Source of the DNA: Nocardia sp. CNY236
GTDB taxonomy: Bacteria > Actinomycetota > Actinomycetes > Mycobacteriales > Mycobacteriaceae
Direction: 5' to 3'
Assembly (NCBI RefSeq): GCF_000482385.1
Contig: NZ_AXVD01000001.1
Span: 1 to 64,000 of the forward strand
Length of the DNA stretch: 64,000 nucleotides
Each line of letters opens with the position of its first letter. The first letter of the stretch is position 1. Shown here one piece after another: positions 43,832 to 53,500 of the stretch. The notes beneath the pieces were generated by a model. It had not been told where the DNA came from. It saw only the letters and a list, made by a program, of their open reading frames with translations, and did not search any database. Position numbers and translations under genes: made by a program.

Positions 43832-44363
43832 CGAAGCTACCTCTCGACCACATCTCACATACGTCCCAGACAGGCTAAGCCTTACTATGCAGTACTGCAT
43901 CCCGAGTCTCGCCTGTCCGCGCGAGCCGAAGCGCACCATGACCACCCAGTTCGGCGGCGCCCGTCCGAGAAGGCGCCGCGAGCGAGCGGTTGGCGCACTC
44001 GACCTCGCGGCATCATGGTAAACCATTGATTCGCAATACAATTCACAGCGCCGACAGGTCACTGTATCCAGCGGGTCACGCCGACACGAACCGGCATCGG
44101 CGCCGAACGACAACAGCCACAACCACCGGTTCCGTGCAGATTCGGACCCGGTGTCACGACGACGAGACCGGGTCGGTACCGTGCGGCCGAGAAGCACCTC
44201 GGTGCTACCGAACAGTCAGTTGTACAACTACATTCGGCTCGCCGGCGCCCGCACGCCTCGCTACTGCTGTCTCAGACAGAGAGGAGTGCAGGCGCCGGGC
44301 CGGCACCACCACGCACACCGCACGCCGGCAATATGATTGCCAGGGTTCCAACGGGAGGAAGTG
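43832..44363. promoter_or_regulatory. Divergent control region with four palindromes
   Basis: A 532-bp gap between the GntR gene and the 2OG oxygenase gene. No gene is visible. It holds AGGCTAAGCCT (43872-43882), the perfect 14-bp palindrome ATGCAGTACTGCAT (43887-43900), the perfect 12-bp palindrome AGTTGTACAACT (44218-44229) and CTGTCTCAGACAG (44267-44279). The first two are near the GntR start, the last two near the oxygenase start. Confidence 0.55.
43887..43900. promoter_or_regulatory. Perfect 14-bp palindrome, likely GntR operator
   Basis: ATGCAGTACTGCAT is fully self-complementary and lies 56 bp upstream of the GntR ATG. Position and symmetry fit an operator for that dimeric regulator; binding is inferred. 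Confidence 0.55.
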
Positions 44364-45149
44364 ATGTCGACAACCGGGACCGTCCGTGCAACGGCGGCGG
44401 CTCCGCGATGGTTCGCGGACCTGTTCGCCCACCGGCGCTGGGTTCGCCGCAGCCGGCCGTTCCCACACGTGTACGCTCGCGACGTCTTTGTTCCCACGTT
44501 CTATCACCGGTTGACCGCCGAATGGGAACGGGTTCGCCGCGACCGTTCCGACTCGGCCGTCGGGGGCATCGCCGGCGTCGACCGAGTCCCGCTGTCCGCA
44601 CTTCGCGACGGCCCGCTCGCCATCTTCAGCGCCCGAGAATGGCACGACCTGATCGCCGGACTCGGTGGCGTCGAAGCGACCGGCGATATCGAGGGCTCGG
44701 TGTGCCGTCACGGGCCAGAAACTCCTCCCGAGCCGACGCACAACGACCTCGCACCGGCGTGGTTCCCCGGCCCGTCGCCGGGCCCTGGCGACATTCGGCT
44801 GCCGGACGACTCGGTCGACACGCGGACGGGGGAACGCGCTCCCGGCATCGACGCACGGCAGTCCGTGCGCGCCGTCGCGGTCGAGTTCTATCTCGGAAAT
44901 TCCGAATGGGAACCCGGCGACGGAGGCGAAACCGGGCTCTACGACCACCGCGCAGACGCGACATCGCAATCCGCGGCAATCCACATCCCTCCGGTGAACA
45001 ATTCGCTGGTGGTCTTCGAAGTCACTCCACGCAGCTGGCATGCCTTTGCGGGCGCCAACACCAAAGAACGCACCTGCGTGACACTGTGGGTGCATCGCTC
45101 CAGGACGGATGCCGCACAGCGATGGGGAGGAGACACGATTGGCCGGTGA
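44364..45149 (+). CDS. 2-oxoglutarate/Fe(II)-dependent oxygenase-like protein
   Basis: A 261-residue protein with a prolyl-hydroxylase-type double-stranded beta-helix. PFPHVYARDVFVPTFYHRL is at the start. The iron triad is His-Asn-Asp in PTHNDLAPAW and the distal His in VTPRSWHAFAG, with a basic residue in KERTCVTLWV for 2-oxoglutarate. The hallmark AVEFYLGNSEWEPGDGGETGLYD lies between them. It would hydroxylate an unknown substrate. ATG 44364 follows GGGAGGAAG. It overlaps the SDR gene, so the two form an operon. Confidence 0.8.
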   Translation: MSTTGTVRATAAAPRWFADLFAHRRWVRRSRPFPHVYARDVFVPTFYHRLTAEWERVRRDRSDSAVGGIAGVDRVPLSALRDGPLAIFSAREWHDLIAGLGGVEATGDIEGSVCRHGPETPPEPTHNDLAPAWFPGPSPGPGDIRLPDDSVDTRTGERAPGIDARQSVRAVAVEFYLGNSEWEPGDGGETGLYDHRADATSQSAAIHIPPVNNSLVVFEVTPRSWHAFAGANTKERTCVTLWVHRSRTDAAQRWGGDTIGR

Positions 45150-45897
45150 CGATCGCCGCGTCTGTTTGCTCACTGGTGCGAGCGGAACACTCGGCAATAC
45201 CTTCTGCCGTACCTATTACCACACCTATGACATTGTCGCGGTGTGCCATACACGCACGCCCGCCGCACCGTCACAGTTGGAGTGGTTCGTGGACCCGCTG
45301 GCGCCGCAGGAATCGTTACCGGAGAACGATTCGCGGCTGTTCGTGATTCGATCCGATCTGACGCGACCCGGCGAGGTGGAGCGCGTCGTCGACCTCGCAC
45401 TCACCCGATTCGGCCAGGTGGACCTACTGGTGAACAATGCGGCACGGATGCCGCTCCACGACGGTGGAATCGTCGACGGTTCCACCGCACTGGATGACCT
45501 GAATTCCACCTTTGCCCTGAATGTGGAGGTCCCGCTGCGCCTTTCGGCCAGTCTGGCACAGCAATGCTGGCTACACTCCGACGTGGACAATCGTGCACGC
45601 AATCGCAATATCGTCAATGTCTCCTGCATCGCTGCCACGCAGACCCTTCCCGGTCGAACCGTATATTCCGCATCGAAGGCCGCGCTCAACCAGCTGACCC
45701 GTAGCGTCGCGGCAGAGTTCGCCGAATTCGGAATACGCGCAAACGCCATCGCACCCACGATATTTCCCGCAATGGTTTCCACCGAGCAGGTCGCACGCGC
45801 GATCGTCGAGCTCGACACGGGCAGTCGGTCCGGTGCAGTGTTCGGTGTCGGTGTGGATCCGGATCGGGCGCCGACCGGTGCACCCCTGCACTCGTAG
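45139..45897 (+). CDS. Short-chain dehydrogenase/reductase paired with the 2OG oxygenase
   Basis: A 252-residue SDR. The NAD(P)-binding TGASGTLG is near residue 14, LLVNNAAR follows, then the catalytic Ser in NVSCIAATQ and the YSASK pair, with GIRANAIAPTIFP after it. I chose the TTG at 45139 because GGGGAGGAG lies 6 nt upstream and it overlaps the oxygenase stop by 11 bases. An ATG at 45109 deeper inside the oxygenase gene is possible. It may oxidise or reduce the product of the oxygenase. The pair is not one I recognise from a named pathway. Confidence 0.8.
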   Translation: MAGDDRRVCLLTGASGTLGNTFCRTYYHTYDIVAVCHTRTPAAPSQLEWFVDPLAPQESLPENDSRLFVIRSDLTRPGEVERVVDLALTRFGQVDLLVNNAARMPLHDGGIVDGSTALDDLNSTFALNVEVPLRLSASLAQQCWLHSDVDNRARNRNIVNVSCIAATQTLPGRTVYSASKAALNQLTRSVAAEFAEFGIRANAIAPTIFPAMVSTEQVARAIVELDTGSRSGAVFGVGVDPDRAPTGAPLHS

Positions 45898-45977
45898 CCC
45901 TTGCGCCCCGGCCCAGGCGCCTGTGCCCCTTCCACTCGAGCCAGGCGATTCCATGGCCACAACACAGCGCCGCCCGG

Positions 45978-46793
45978 TTACGCCGGTTCGACCCCGGTGG
46001 CGTGCTCGGACAACCGCCACAGTCGCTGCGCGAGATCGGGGTCGGCGGCCTGCGTGTTTCGCAGTCGCTCCAGGTCGAAGCGGTTGAAGTACCGGCCGTT
46101 GATCGTCGAGCCGTCCGCGGTGGTAGCCAGATACACCAACGGCGCGGCCCCCTTGGCGGGACCGGCGAACACCGGACGCGCTATCGGGGAGTTGATGAAT
46201 CTGCCCAGGCCGAGCGGGACATCGTCGTAGAGCCGGCTCGCGGTCGCACCAGGATGAAACGCCGCGGTGACGAGGCCCGTACCTTCGGTACGGCGGGCCA
46301 ACTCTCGCGTGAACAGGATATCGGCCAGCTTGGACGCGGCATAGGCGCGAAAGATCGAATACGGACCGGTGTGTGTGTCGACCGTGTCCAGGTTCAGGTC
46401 GGCCAGGCGATACGCAATGCTCGCGGTATTGATCACCCGCGCCTGTGAGCGTGTCGAGCGTTCGCGCAACAGGTTGGTCAACAGAAACGTCGCCAGGTCG
46501 TTGACCTGGAACGTCAGTTCATTGCCATCGTCGGTGACGATGCGTTCCCACCAGGCGCCGGCGGCGTTGTTGGCCAGCACGTCGACGCGAATATCGATGC
46601 GACCTGACAACCGCCGCCTACCGGACCGTTCCGAAAACGCCCTCGGCCACCTGGCTGGCAGGGTCACGAGCCGGGTGTGTTCTTCGGTTGGCCGTGTCGC
46701 ACCCTCCCTACTGTGTCGTAGCACACAGTAGCGGGGGGTGCAGCAGCGTCGGTCAGCGCTCGGGCAGTGTGTTGGTGTGTATGGTCCACCCAA
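45978..46793 (-). pseudogene. SDR oxidoreductase lacking its N-terminal nucleotide-binding motif
   Basis: From about 46610 down to 45978 the frame encodes the C-terminal two thirds of a retinol dehydrogenase-like SDR: VDVLANNAAG, FQVNDLATFLLTNLL, VINTASIAY and YAASKLADILFTREL with the Tyr/Lys pair. Upstream the frame stays open to 46793, but the sequence is low-complexity and Arg-rich, and the TGxxxGxG coenzyme loop with about 70 residues is missing. It looks like a 5'-truncated gene. A strong palindrome (46708-46731) lies upstream. Not expected to be an active dehydrogenase. Confidence 0.7.
46708..46731. promoter_or_regulatory. Operator-like 9-bp inverted repeat
   Basis: CTACTGTGT (46708-46716) and ACACAGTAG (46723-46731) are perfect arms with a 6-nt spacer, typical for TetR/MarR-type operators. 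It sits upstream of the truncated SDR and of the membrane protein gene on the other strand. No regulator gene is adjacent. Confidence 0.55.
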
Positions 46794-46868
46794 GTCTCCT
46801 GCATACTCCGGAAGGTGAGCGAGGCTGGCCGACGAAGCTCAAACTCGATCCGAAAGTACCTGAACGCC

Positions 46869-49241
46869 ATGCGAGTCGACGGGCGGGAAATCCCGATCAC
46901 GGGAAGTCTGCTACAGCCGCGGATCCGGCGAACCAGTGACATCGTCCGAGTCGTCCTCGCCGCACTGTGGGTCGCGGTCGTGGTTGCGGCGTCCCTGGTC
47001 ACCCGCCCCGAATGGCTCGCTCTGGAACGTTCGGTCTCCAATATCGTCGGTTTTCTGAACCCCGAGCAATCGAACCTGGTGTACTTGGTCTACGGCATGG
47101 CGATTCTGGCGCTGCCGTTCGCGATCTTGATCGAGCTGGTCATCGGCAGACAATGGAAGCTGCTCGCCGGATACGCCGCGGCAGGCATGGTGGCCGGACT
47201 ATTGCTGTCCATCACCGGCACCGGCGTGTCGGCGCCGAAATGGCACCTGCAGGTACCGGACCGGCTGGACACATTTCTGTCCCAGTTCCTGGACGATCCA
47301 CGGTGGATCGCCATGATCGCGGCAATGCTCACCGTATCCAGTCCGTGGCTGCCCACCCGGCCGCGCCGCTGGCTGTGGTTTCTGCTGTTGGCGTTCGCCC
47401 CCATGCACCTGGTGGTCAGCACAGTGGTGCCCGCGCGGGCAATGTTCGGCTTGGCGGTCGGCTGGCTGGTGGGCGCCGTGATCGTGCTCGCGGTCGGCAC
47501 GCCCGCGTTGGAAGTACCGCTCGATGTCGCCGCGCGCGTGCTGGCCCGGCGTGGCCACACGGTCACCGCGTTCACAGTGGTGCACCCCGCTGGACGTGGG
47601 CCGCTACGGCTTGCCGCCGCCATCGACGGTCCACAACCCGAGTTGGTCGTCGAGATGTTCGGGATGAACCAGCGCTCGTTCAACGCTCTGCGGCAACTAT
47701 GGCGCTGGCTCACATTTCGCACCAGTGAGAACGCGGCCATCCACGGGTCCATGCATCGGGCTGTGGAGCATCGTGCGCTGATGGCGATCGCCGTCGGCGA
47801 CCTCGGCCTCGCCAACTGCACCCCGGTCGCAGTCGCCGCACTCTCCCGCGGCTGGACACTGTTTGCATACACCCGACCACACGGCACACCGATCACCGAG
47901 CACACCGACGAGATTCTGCCCGGCGTGTGGCAGGCGCTGGACATGCTGCACCAGAAGCGAATCTCGCACGGGGACCTGCATCCGAGCGACATCCGCATCG
48001 ACGACGGCGATACCGCTTTCGGCGGTTTCGGTAGCGCCGAGTTCGGAGCGTCGGATGCGCAACTGCAGTCGGACATCGCCCAACTGCTCGTGACCACCAC
48101 AGCTGTTTTCGGCAGGGAAGCCGCGGTGCGCGCAGCCATCGACAGTCTCGGCCCATCACAAGTGCTCACTGCTGCGGGGCGACTCACCACCTCCGCCATA
48201 CCCACCGGAATCCGCACGTCGATCCCGAAATGGAAAGCGGCGTTGACCGAGGCCCGCGATGAGGTTCGCACCCAGACCGGAGAAGACCGAATCCCCGCCG
48301 AGCAGATCACCCGATTCTCTCGCAATCGGATCGTCCAACTGGTACTGCTGATCGGACTGGTGTACGTCGCCTACCCGTTCATCAGTGCGGTCCCCACCTT
48401 CTTCACCCAGCTCAGAACCGCGAACTGGTGGTGGGCGCTGCTCGGACTGGCGGTCTCGGCACTGACCTACATCGGTGCGGCGGCCGCATTGTGGGCATGT
48501 GCGTCCGGTGCGGTGAGCTTCCGGAATCTGGTGATCATGCAGGTCGCCAATACTTTCGCCGCGACCACCACCCCGGCGAGGGTCGGTGGGCTCGCACTGA
48601 GTGTGCGCTTTCTCCAGAAAGGAGGACTCGGCACCGTGCGCGCCACCGCGGCAGTGGCGCTGCAACAAGCAGTGCAGGTGATCACGCATATCAGCCTGCT
48701 GCTCGCGTTCAGCGTCGTCGCCGGCACCTCCACCGATCTGTCGCGCTTCGTCCCGGACGCCACGGTTGTCTATCTGCTGGTCGGCGTCGGCGTCGGCATC
48801 ATCGGCACCTTCATGTTCGTACCGAAACTCCGTCGCTGGCTCAACACCGCGGTTCGTCCACAGTTGCAGGAAGTTCTCGGGGAGCTCGCCGATCTGGCGC
48901 GCGATCCCAGACGGTCGGCGGTGATCGTTCTCGGCTGTGCCGCGATCACCCTGGGGTTCGCCGGTGCGCTGTGGGCCAGCGTCGAGGCGTTCGGCGGCGG
49001 CGCCACTTTCGTCACCGTCACCATCGTCACCATGATCGGCGGCACCCTGGCTTCGGCGGCGCCGACCCCCGGGGGTGTCGGTGCAGTCGAAGCCGCGCTG
49101 ATCGGCGGGCTGGCCGCCTTCGGACTACCCGCCGATATCGCCGTGCCGTCGGTGTTGTTGTATCGCGTGCTCACCTGCTGGCTGCCCGTGTTCTGCGGCT
49201 GGGCCACCATGCGTTGGCTGGCCGCGAGAGGTTTGATCTAG
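46869..49241 (+). CDS. Lysylphosphatidylglycerol-synthase-type membrane protein fused to a pseudokinase
   Basis: About 790 residues. The N-terminal part has around six membrane segments (VVLAALWVAVVVAASLV, LPFAILIELVIG and others). A cytoplasmic kinase-like region follows with HGDLHPSDIRIDDG near residue 366; the usual Asn of the HGDxHxxN motif is Asp and the DFG motif is GGFG, so it is probably inactive. The C-terminal half is the YbhN/UPF0104 (LPG synthase transmembrane) fold: TTTPARVGGLALSVRFLQKGG and SAAPTPGGVGAVEAALIGGLAAFG. A role in lipid flipping or envelope sensing is inferred. ATG 46869 is my best guess; a GTG near 46816 is possible. Confidence 0.8.
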   Translation: MRVDGREIPITGSLLQPRIRRTSDIVRVVLAALWVAVVVAASLVTRPEWLALERSVSNIVGFLNPEQSNLVYLVYGMAILALPFAILIELVIGRQWKLLAGYAAAGMVAGLLLSITGTGVSAPKWHLQVPDRLDTFLSQFLDDPRWIAMIAAMLTVSSPWLPTRPRRWLWFLLLAFAPMHLVVSTVVPARAMFGLAVGWLVGAVIVLAVGTPALEVPLDVAARVLARRGHTVTAFTVVHPAGRGPLRLAAAIDGPQPELVVEMFGMNQRSFNALRQLWRWLTFRTSENAAIHGSMHRAVEHRALMAIAVGDLGLANCTPVAVAALSRGWTLFAYTRPHGTPITEHTDEILPGVWQALDMLHQKRISHGDLHPSDIRIDDGDTAFGGFGSAEFGASDAQLQSDIAQLLVTTTAVFGREAAVRAAIDSLGPSQVLTAAGRLTTSAIPTGIRTSIPKWKAALTEARDEVRTQTGEDRIPAEQITRFSRNRIVQLVLLIGLVYVAYPFISAVPTFFTQLRTANWWWALLGLAVSALTYIGAAAALWACASGAVSFRNLVIMQVANTFAATTTPARVGGLALSVRFLQKGGLGTVRATAAVALQQAVQVITHISLLLAFSVVAGTSTDLSRFVPDATVVYLLVGVGVGIIGTFMFVPKLRRWLNTAVRPQLQEVLGELADLARDPRRSAVIVLGCAAITLGFAGALWASVEAFGGGATFVTVTIVTMIGGTLASAAPTPGGVGAVEAALIGGLAAFGLPADIAVPSVLLYRVLTCWLPVFCGWATMRWLAARGLI

Positions 49242-49250
49242 CCCAACGAC

Positions 49251-50234
49251 CTAGGCGGCCGCACGTGCAGCGAGGGCCTCGTAGTCGTGGCCGGCAATGA
49301 GTTCGATGCCTTCGGGTAGTGCGTGCAAGCGATGAATGGTGGCGAAGGCCGCGTCGCGATCGGCGTCGAACAGCTTGCCCGGCATCGGTGCCTTCTCGCG
49401 CAGCAGATCGACCTGCAGCTTGGTCCAGACGGCGTCGCCCACCAGCAGCACCCGACTGCCGTCGTCCACCGCGAGCAGCACCCCGAGGCTGCCCGGTGTG
49501 TGTCCCGCCAGATCCACCAGCACCACCGATCCATCATCGAACAGGTCTTTGCTGCGGGGAAAGGTCAATACCGGTGGGCCGTCCAGCTCGAAGCGGTCGT
49601 ACGCACGGCCACGCAACGGTCCACGAGCCACGCCGACCGGGGCGTGGGTGCCGCCCATCGCCCAGTCGTATTCGACTGCGGGTAGTCGCAGCTCCACCGA
49701 GGACGGCAACTCCACCAAGCCCGAGACGTGATCCCAGTGCAGGTGAGTGGGCACGGCAAAGTCGATCTGCTCACCCGCGAGACCGTACTCGGCGAGCGCT
49801 TCGGCCAACCCGCGTACCGGTTTGTTCGGCGCGACGAGGTACGACACCGGAAATGGCAGCTCGGGCAGTACACGGTCGTGTACTCCGGCGCACAGGGCAG
49901 GATCCACCAGGAAACGCGCCTTCGGGTGCTCGACCACGAACGCGGCCATCATCAGCGGTGTTGCTCCCAGGCTGCGCACCCCCTCGGCTACGAGAGTGGT
50001 CGGCATCGAGATCGTCGCCTGTGCCAGGACGGTGAGCCCGACCGCGACACTCGCAGTGGGGACCGGACGCACATCGAGGTTGGCCAACAGCGTGGTATCG
50101 GCGCGGCGCGGCCGTAGCAAACGGCCCGGCGTTGCCGCCAGGGCGGTGCAGCAGTGGAGCACCGTGGGCAGGATCGGACTGCGCTCGGCGCTGGTGTCCG
50201 GCTTGGTCACCCTGTCACGGTAACCGATGGCCAT
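49251..50234 (-). CDS. Metallo-beta-lactamase-fold hydrolase
   Basis: A 327-residue MBL-fold protein, probably with an N-terminal hydrophobic segment (residues about 60-80). The zinc-binding THLHWDH motif is followed by further ligands in VLVDLAGHTPGSLGVLL (His), LLVGDAVW (Asp) and IAGHDYEAL (His). AHL-lactonase-like and other hydrolases share this arrangement. Substrate unknown. It ends just after the convergent membrane protein gene. Confidence 0.85.
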   Translation of the reverse strand: MAIGYRDRVTKPDTSAERSPILPTVLHCCTALAATPGRLLRPRRADTTLLANLDVRPVPTASVAVGLTVLAQATISMPTTLVAEGVRSLGATPLMMAAFVVEHPKARFLVDPALCAGVHDRVLPELPFPVSYLVAPNKPVRGLAEALAEYGLAGEQIDFAVPTHLHWDHVSGLVELPSSVELRLPAVEYDWAMGGTHAPVGVARGPLRGRAYDRFELDGPPVLTFPRSKDLFDDGSVVLVDLAGHTPGSLGVLLAVDDGSRVLLVGDAVWTKLQVDLLREKAPMPGKLFDADRDAAFATIHRLHALPEGIELIAGHDYEALAARAAA

Positions 50235-50350
50235 GGTTCGCGAAAGAGCTGGCAGGCTGCGGAAATGTGCCTTGCTCCGGGCGGATTCTCGGGCATAATC
50301 GCGGAGGTACCGTGGGTGACGACAGCCGGGCGACGGGGAGGGAGGATGCG

Positions 50351-50521
50351 ATGCGGCCCAGTCTTCGGCGCAGTCGCAAGGAACGCAACAGTCGCAGGGG
50401 AGTGCAGGGCGACGACACGGCGATCGGTCCCCGAGCCCACCCCGCCGAGCACCGTGACGATCCTCGCGCGAGAGCCGCTACACACACCGTGTTCGACGTC
50501 CGCAGTCTCGCGATGCGATGA
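50351..50521 (+). CDS. Possible short leader ORF coupled to the PKS-like gene
   Basis: A 56-codon frame starting with ATG 50351 after a strong GGGAGGGAGG. It ends in TGA overlapping the ATG of the PKS-like gene (ATGA at 50518-50521). The product is very basic at first (RPSLRRSRKERNSRR) and resembles no family. It may serve translational coupling. It could also be only an upstream untranslated region. Confidence 0.35.
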   Translation: MRPSLRRSRKERNSRRGVQGDDTAIGPRAHPAEHRDDPRARAATHTVFDVRSLAMR

Positions 50522-53500
50522 GCGGCGCCCTCACCGACGCCAGCGGCTCGCATCCACCCATTGCCATCATCGGGATCGGCTGCCGACTGCCCGGAGCGGC
50601 GAACACCCACGAATTCTGGCAGCTACTGCTCGCCGGCCGCGACGCCACATCGACGCCACCGCCGGGCCGTCCGGGTACGCGACGTGGTGGCTACCTCGAC
50701 GATGTCGAGTGGTTCGACAACGAGTATTTCGCGATCTCCGATCGCGAAGCTGCCGCCATGGATCCCCGACAGCGTCTAGCGCTCGAGGTCACGATGGACG
50801 CGCTCGACGACGCCGGCATCGGTTATCGCGCAGGCGGATCGAATGCGGCGGTCGTATTCGGTGCGTCCGGGGCCGACCGCGGCACTGCGATGCCGCGGCG
50901 CGTCGGACACGACGCCGCGGACGCGGTCGCCGGTCCCGCACTCGGACTCATCGCCAGCCGAGTGTCCTCGGCACTGGATGTGCGCGGACCCAGTCTGGCG
51001 ATCGATACCACGGGCTCGTCCTCGCTCACCGCAGTGGACCTCGCGGTGCGACTACTTGCCGACGGTACTGCACCCTTCGCCATCGTCGGCGGCGTCGAAC
51101 TGGTTGCGCCGGAAATCATTTCGAACGGCCCCGCCCACCGCGAATTTCCGTCGCCTCGCGGGCGATCGACGCCGTTCGACATCACCGCAGACGGCTGTGC
51201 CCGCAGCGACGGCTGTTCGGTGGTGGTCCTGCAGCCGATCACCGACGCACTCCGCGAGGGCAACCGCGTGTACGCACAGATCATCGCATCGGCTCTCGGA
51301 TCGAACGGACAGCACACCGACGCATCGGTGTCCGATGCCCGGTCGGTGAGTACCGATCCCTCGACGCGCAACGAACGCGCACAGCGCGACATCCTGCGCA
51401 CAGCGTGGTCGCGCGCCGGATTGTCGCCCCGTGCGGCCGGCTACATCGAATGTCATGCCGCCGGTGTGACTGTCGATGATGCAGTGGAGATCGACGCACT
51501 GGCCACTGTCGCGGGTGACGGTAGGGCAGATCCGCTGTGGATCGGGTCGCTGAAGTCCAACATCGGACACTGCGAAGCCGCTGCCGGAATCACCGGCTTG
51601 GTGAAGACCGCGCTGTCCATCCAGCACGGCGTCATCGCGCCGACGATCAACGTGCATCCCGAGCACCCGCTGTTGCGTTCGGGTGCGCGGGGGCTGCGCG
51701 TGCCGACCGAGCGGGTGGATTGGCGTGATGTGCCCGCGTCCGAACGGGTGGCCGGTGTCAGCTCGTTCGGATTCGGTGGCGCCACCGGACACGTCGTACT
51801 GCGCGGAGTAGATCCGTCGCCGCGCGAGCGAACTGCGCGAATTCCGGTACTGCTTGCGTTGACGGCACGCGATGCCCCGCAGGTGCGCGAGCACGCCCAG
51901 CGGGCGGCCGACACGCTGGCTGCCACACGCCTGCCGCTGCACGCATTCGCGGCTGGCGCCGCACGACGGCGGCCCGAGCGCATCCGGGCCGCCGTCTTGG
52001 CACACGATCACGACGACGCGGTACATCTGCTGCGCGAACTCGCCGGTAGTGATAACGAAAGCAGGTGCTCCGAAAGGGTATTCGGCCCACGGTCCGTCCA
52101 CCGCCACGGCGGACTGATGTTTCTGTTCTCCGGTGAGGGCGGCGAGCACGCAACGATGGGGCAGGCGCTGGCGGCCCAGTATCCGGCGTTCGCCGACGGG
52201 CTCGCCGAAGCAACCGAAGCGCTGGTCGCAGCCGGGGGACCGCAGATCTGGGCTCCTGGGCACGGCTTCGTTGCCTCCACGGACGCGCGTACCGGCGAAT
52301 GGGTGCAGCCGGCCCTGTTCGCCTTCCATGTGGCGATGGTGAAGCTGTTGGCCACGTGGGGTATTCGTCCCGATGCCGTTGCCGGGTACGGCGCCGGCGA
52401 GGTCGCCGCGGCAGTCGCCGGCGGCGCGCTGACCATGAGGGACGCGGCACGGGTAGCCGTATCGCGCGACGCAACCCTTGCACACGTGGATGGTCGCGCA
52501 GCGATGGCCGTGCTGGAGGCTGCCCGAGACGACGTCGCGAGACTGGTGGAGCCCATGCACAGGGAGGTGGGCATCGCCGCAGTTCATAGTCCTCGGTCGG
52601 TGGTCGTGTCCGGCACGCCACGCTACGTGGCCGCCCTACTGCGCCGTGCCACCCGCCGCGGGTTGCTCGCTCGCCGATCGGCGAGCGACTTCGCTGCACC
52701 CCACCCGCAGGTCGCGGGGATGCTCCCGGCGTTTGTCGCGGCACTGAGTGAGATCACCCCGCTGGCGCCGCGTGTGCCGGTGTATTCGATGATCCGGCAG
52801 GGCGCCGAGCTCACCACCGCGGCGATGAACCATGACTATTGGGCAGACAACATCACGGCCACCGCGGATTTGGCCGCCACGATCGAGCGCGCCAGCGACG
52901 ACGGTGTCGCCACCGTGCTCGAGATCTCCCCTCGTCCTCAGTTGGTCTCCGCGGTGCGCGAACACCCGAACCTGCGTGAGAGCACGCATTCGGTGACGGT
53001 GCCCGACGACGAGACGGGCGGGTTCCTCACCTGCGTGGCCCAGCTGTACCTGGCCGGGCGGGCGGTCGACTGGTCGGCGCTCGGCCCGTTCCACCCGCCG
53101 TCGCCGCGGCAGTGGCGCAGGCGGAAATTTCCGCTACCGACACCGGGTCTTCCCAGCACGCACGCGGCGGAATCCGCCTTCACCGCAGAGGATTTCACCG
53201 ATCATGTCGTACGCGGCGAGCACACGGTACCCACCGTGTTCTGGTTGCGTAGGCTCCTTCGTCTGGCGCACGAGGCCGCCGCTGCGGCCACACTCGTCGA
53301 CTTCGTCGTCCACGAAAGGACCGGCCCGGACACACTGCCGGAGGTGGTGTATCACCTGGCCGGAGCCGAGAAAAGCGTGCGGGTGGAGGTCACGGGTACC
53401 AGGACGCTGGCTTCGGCCCAGCTCGCCGCTGACCCCACACCCGCGGATATCGTCGCATGGATGCGGGTGGTCGATGCAAACCGGGCCGCCCGACATCACA

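Noticed and set aside
50998-51030. KS domain considered as a KSQ loading decarboxylase
   Set aside because: The active-site residue is Gly rather than Gln, and no functional AT or ACP accompanies it.
51052-52587. 511-codon minus-strand frame opposite the PKS-like gene
   Set aside because: Antisense shadow of the KS-AT region; low-complexity composition and no recognisable motif.
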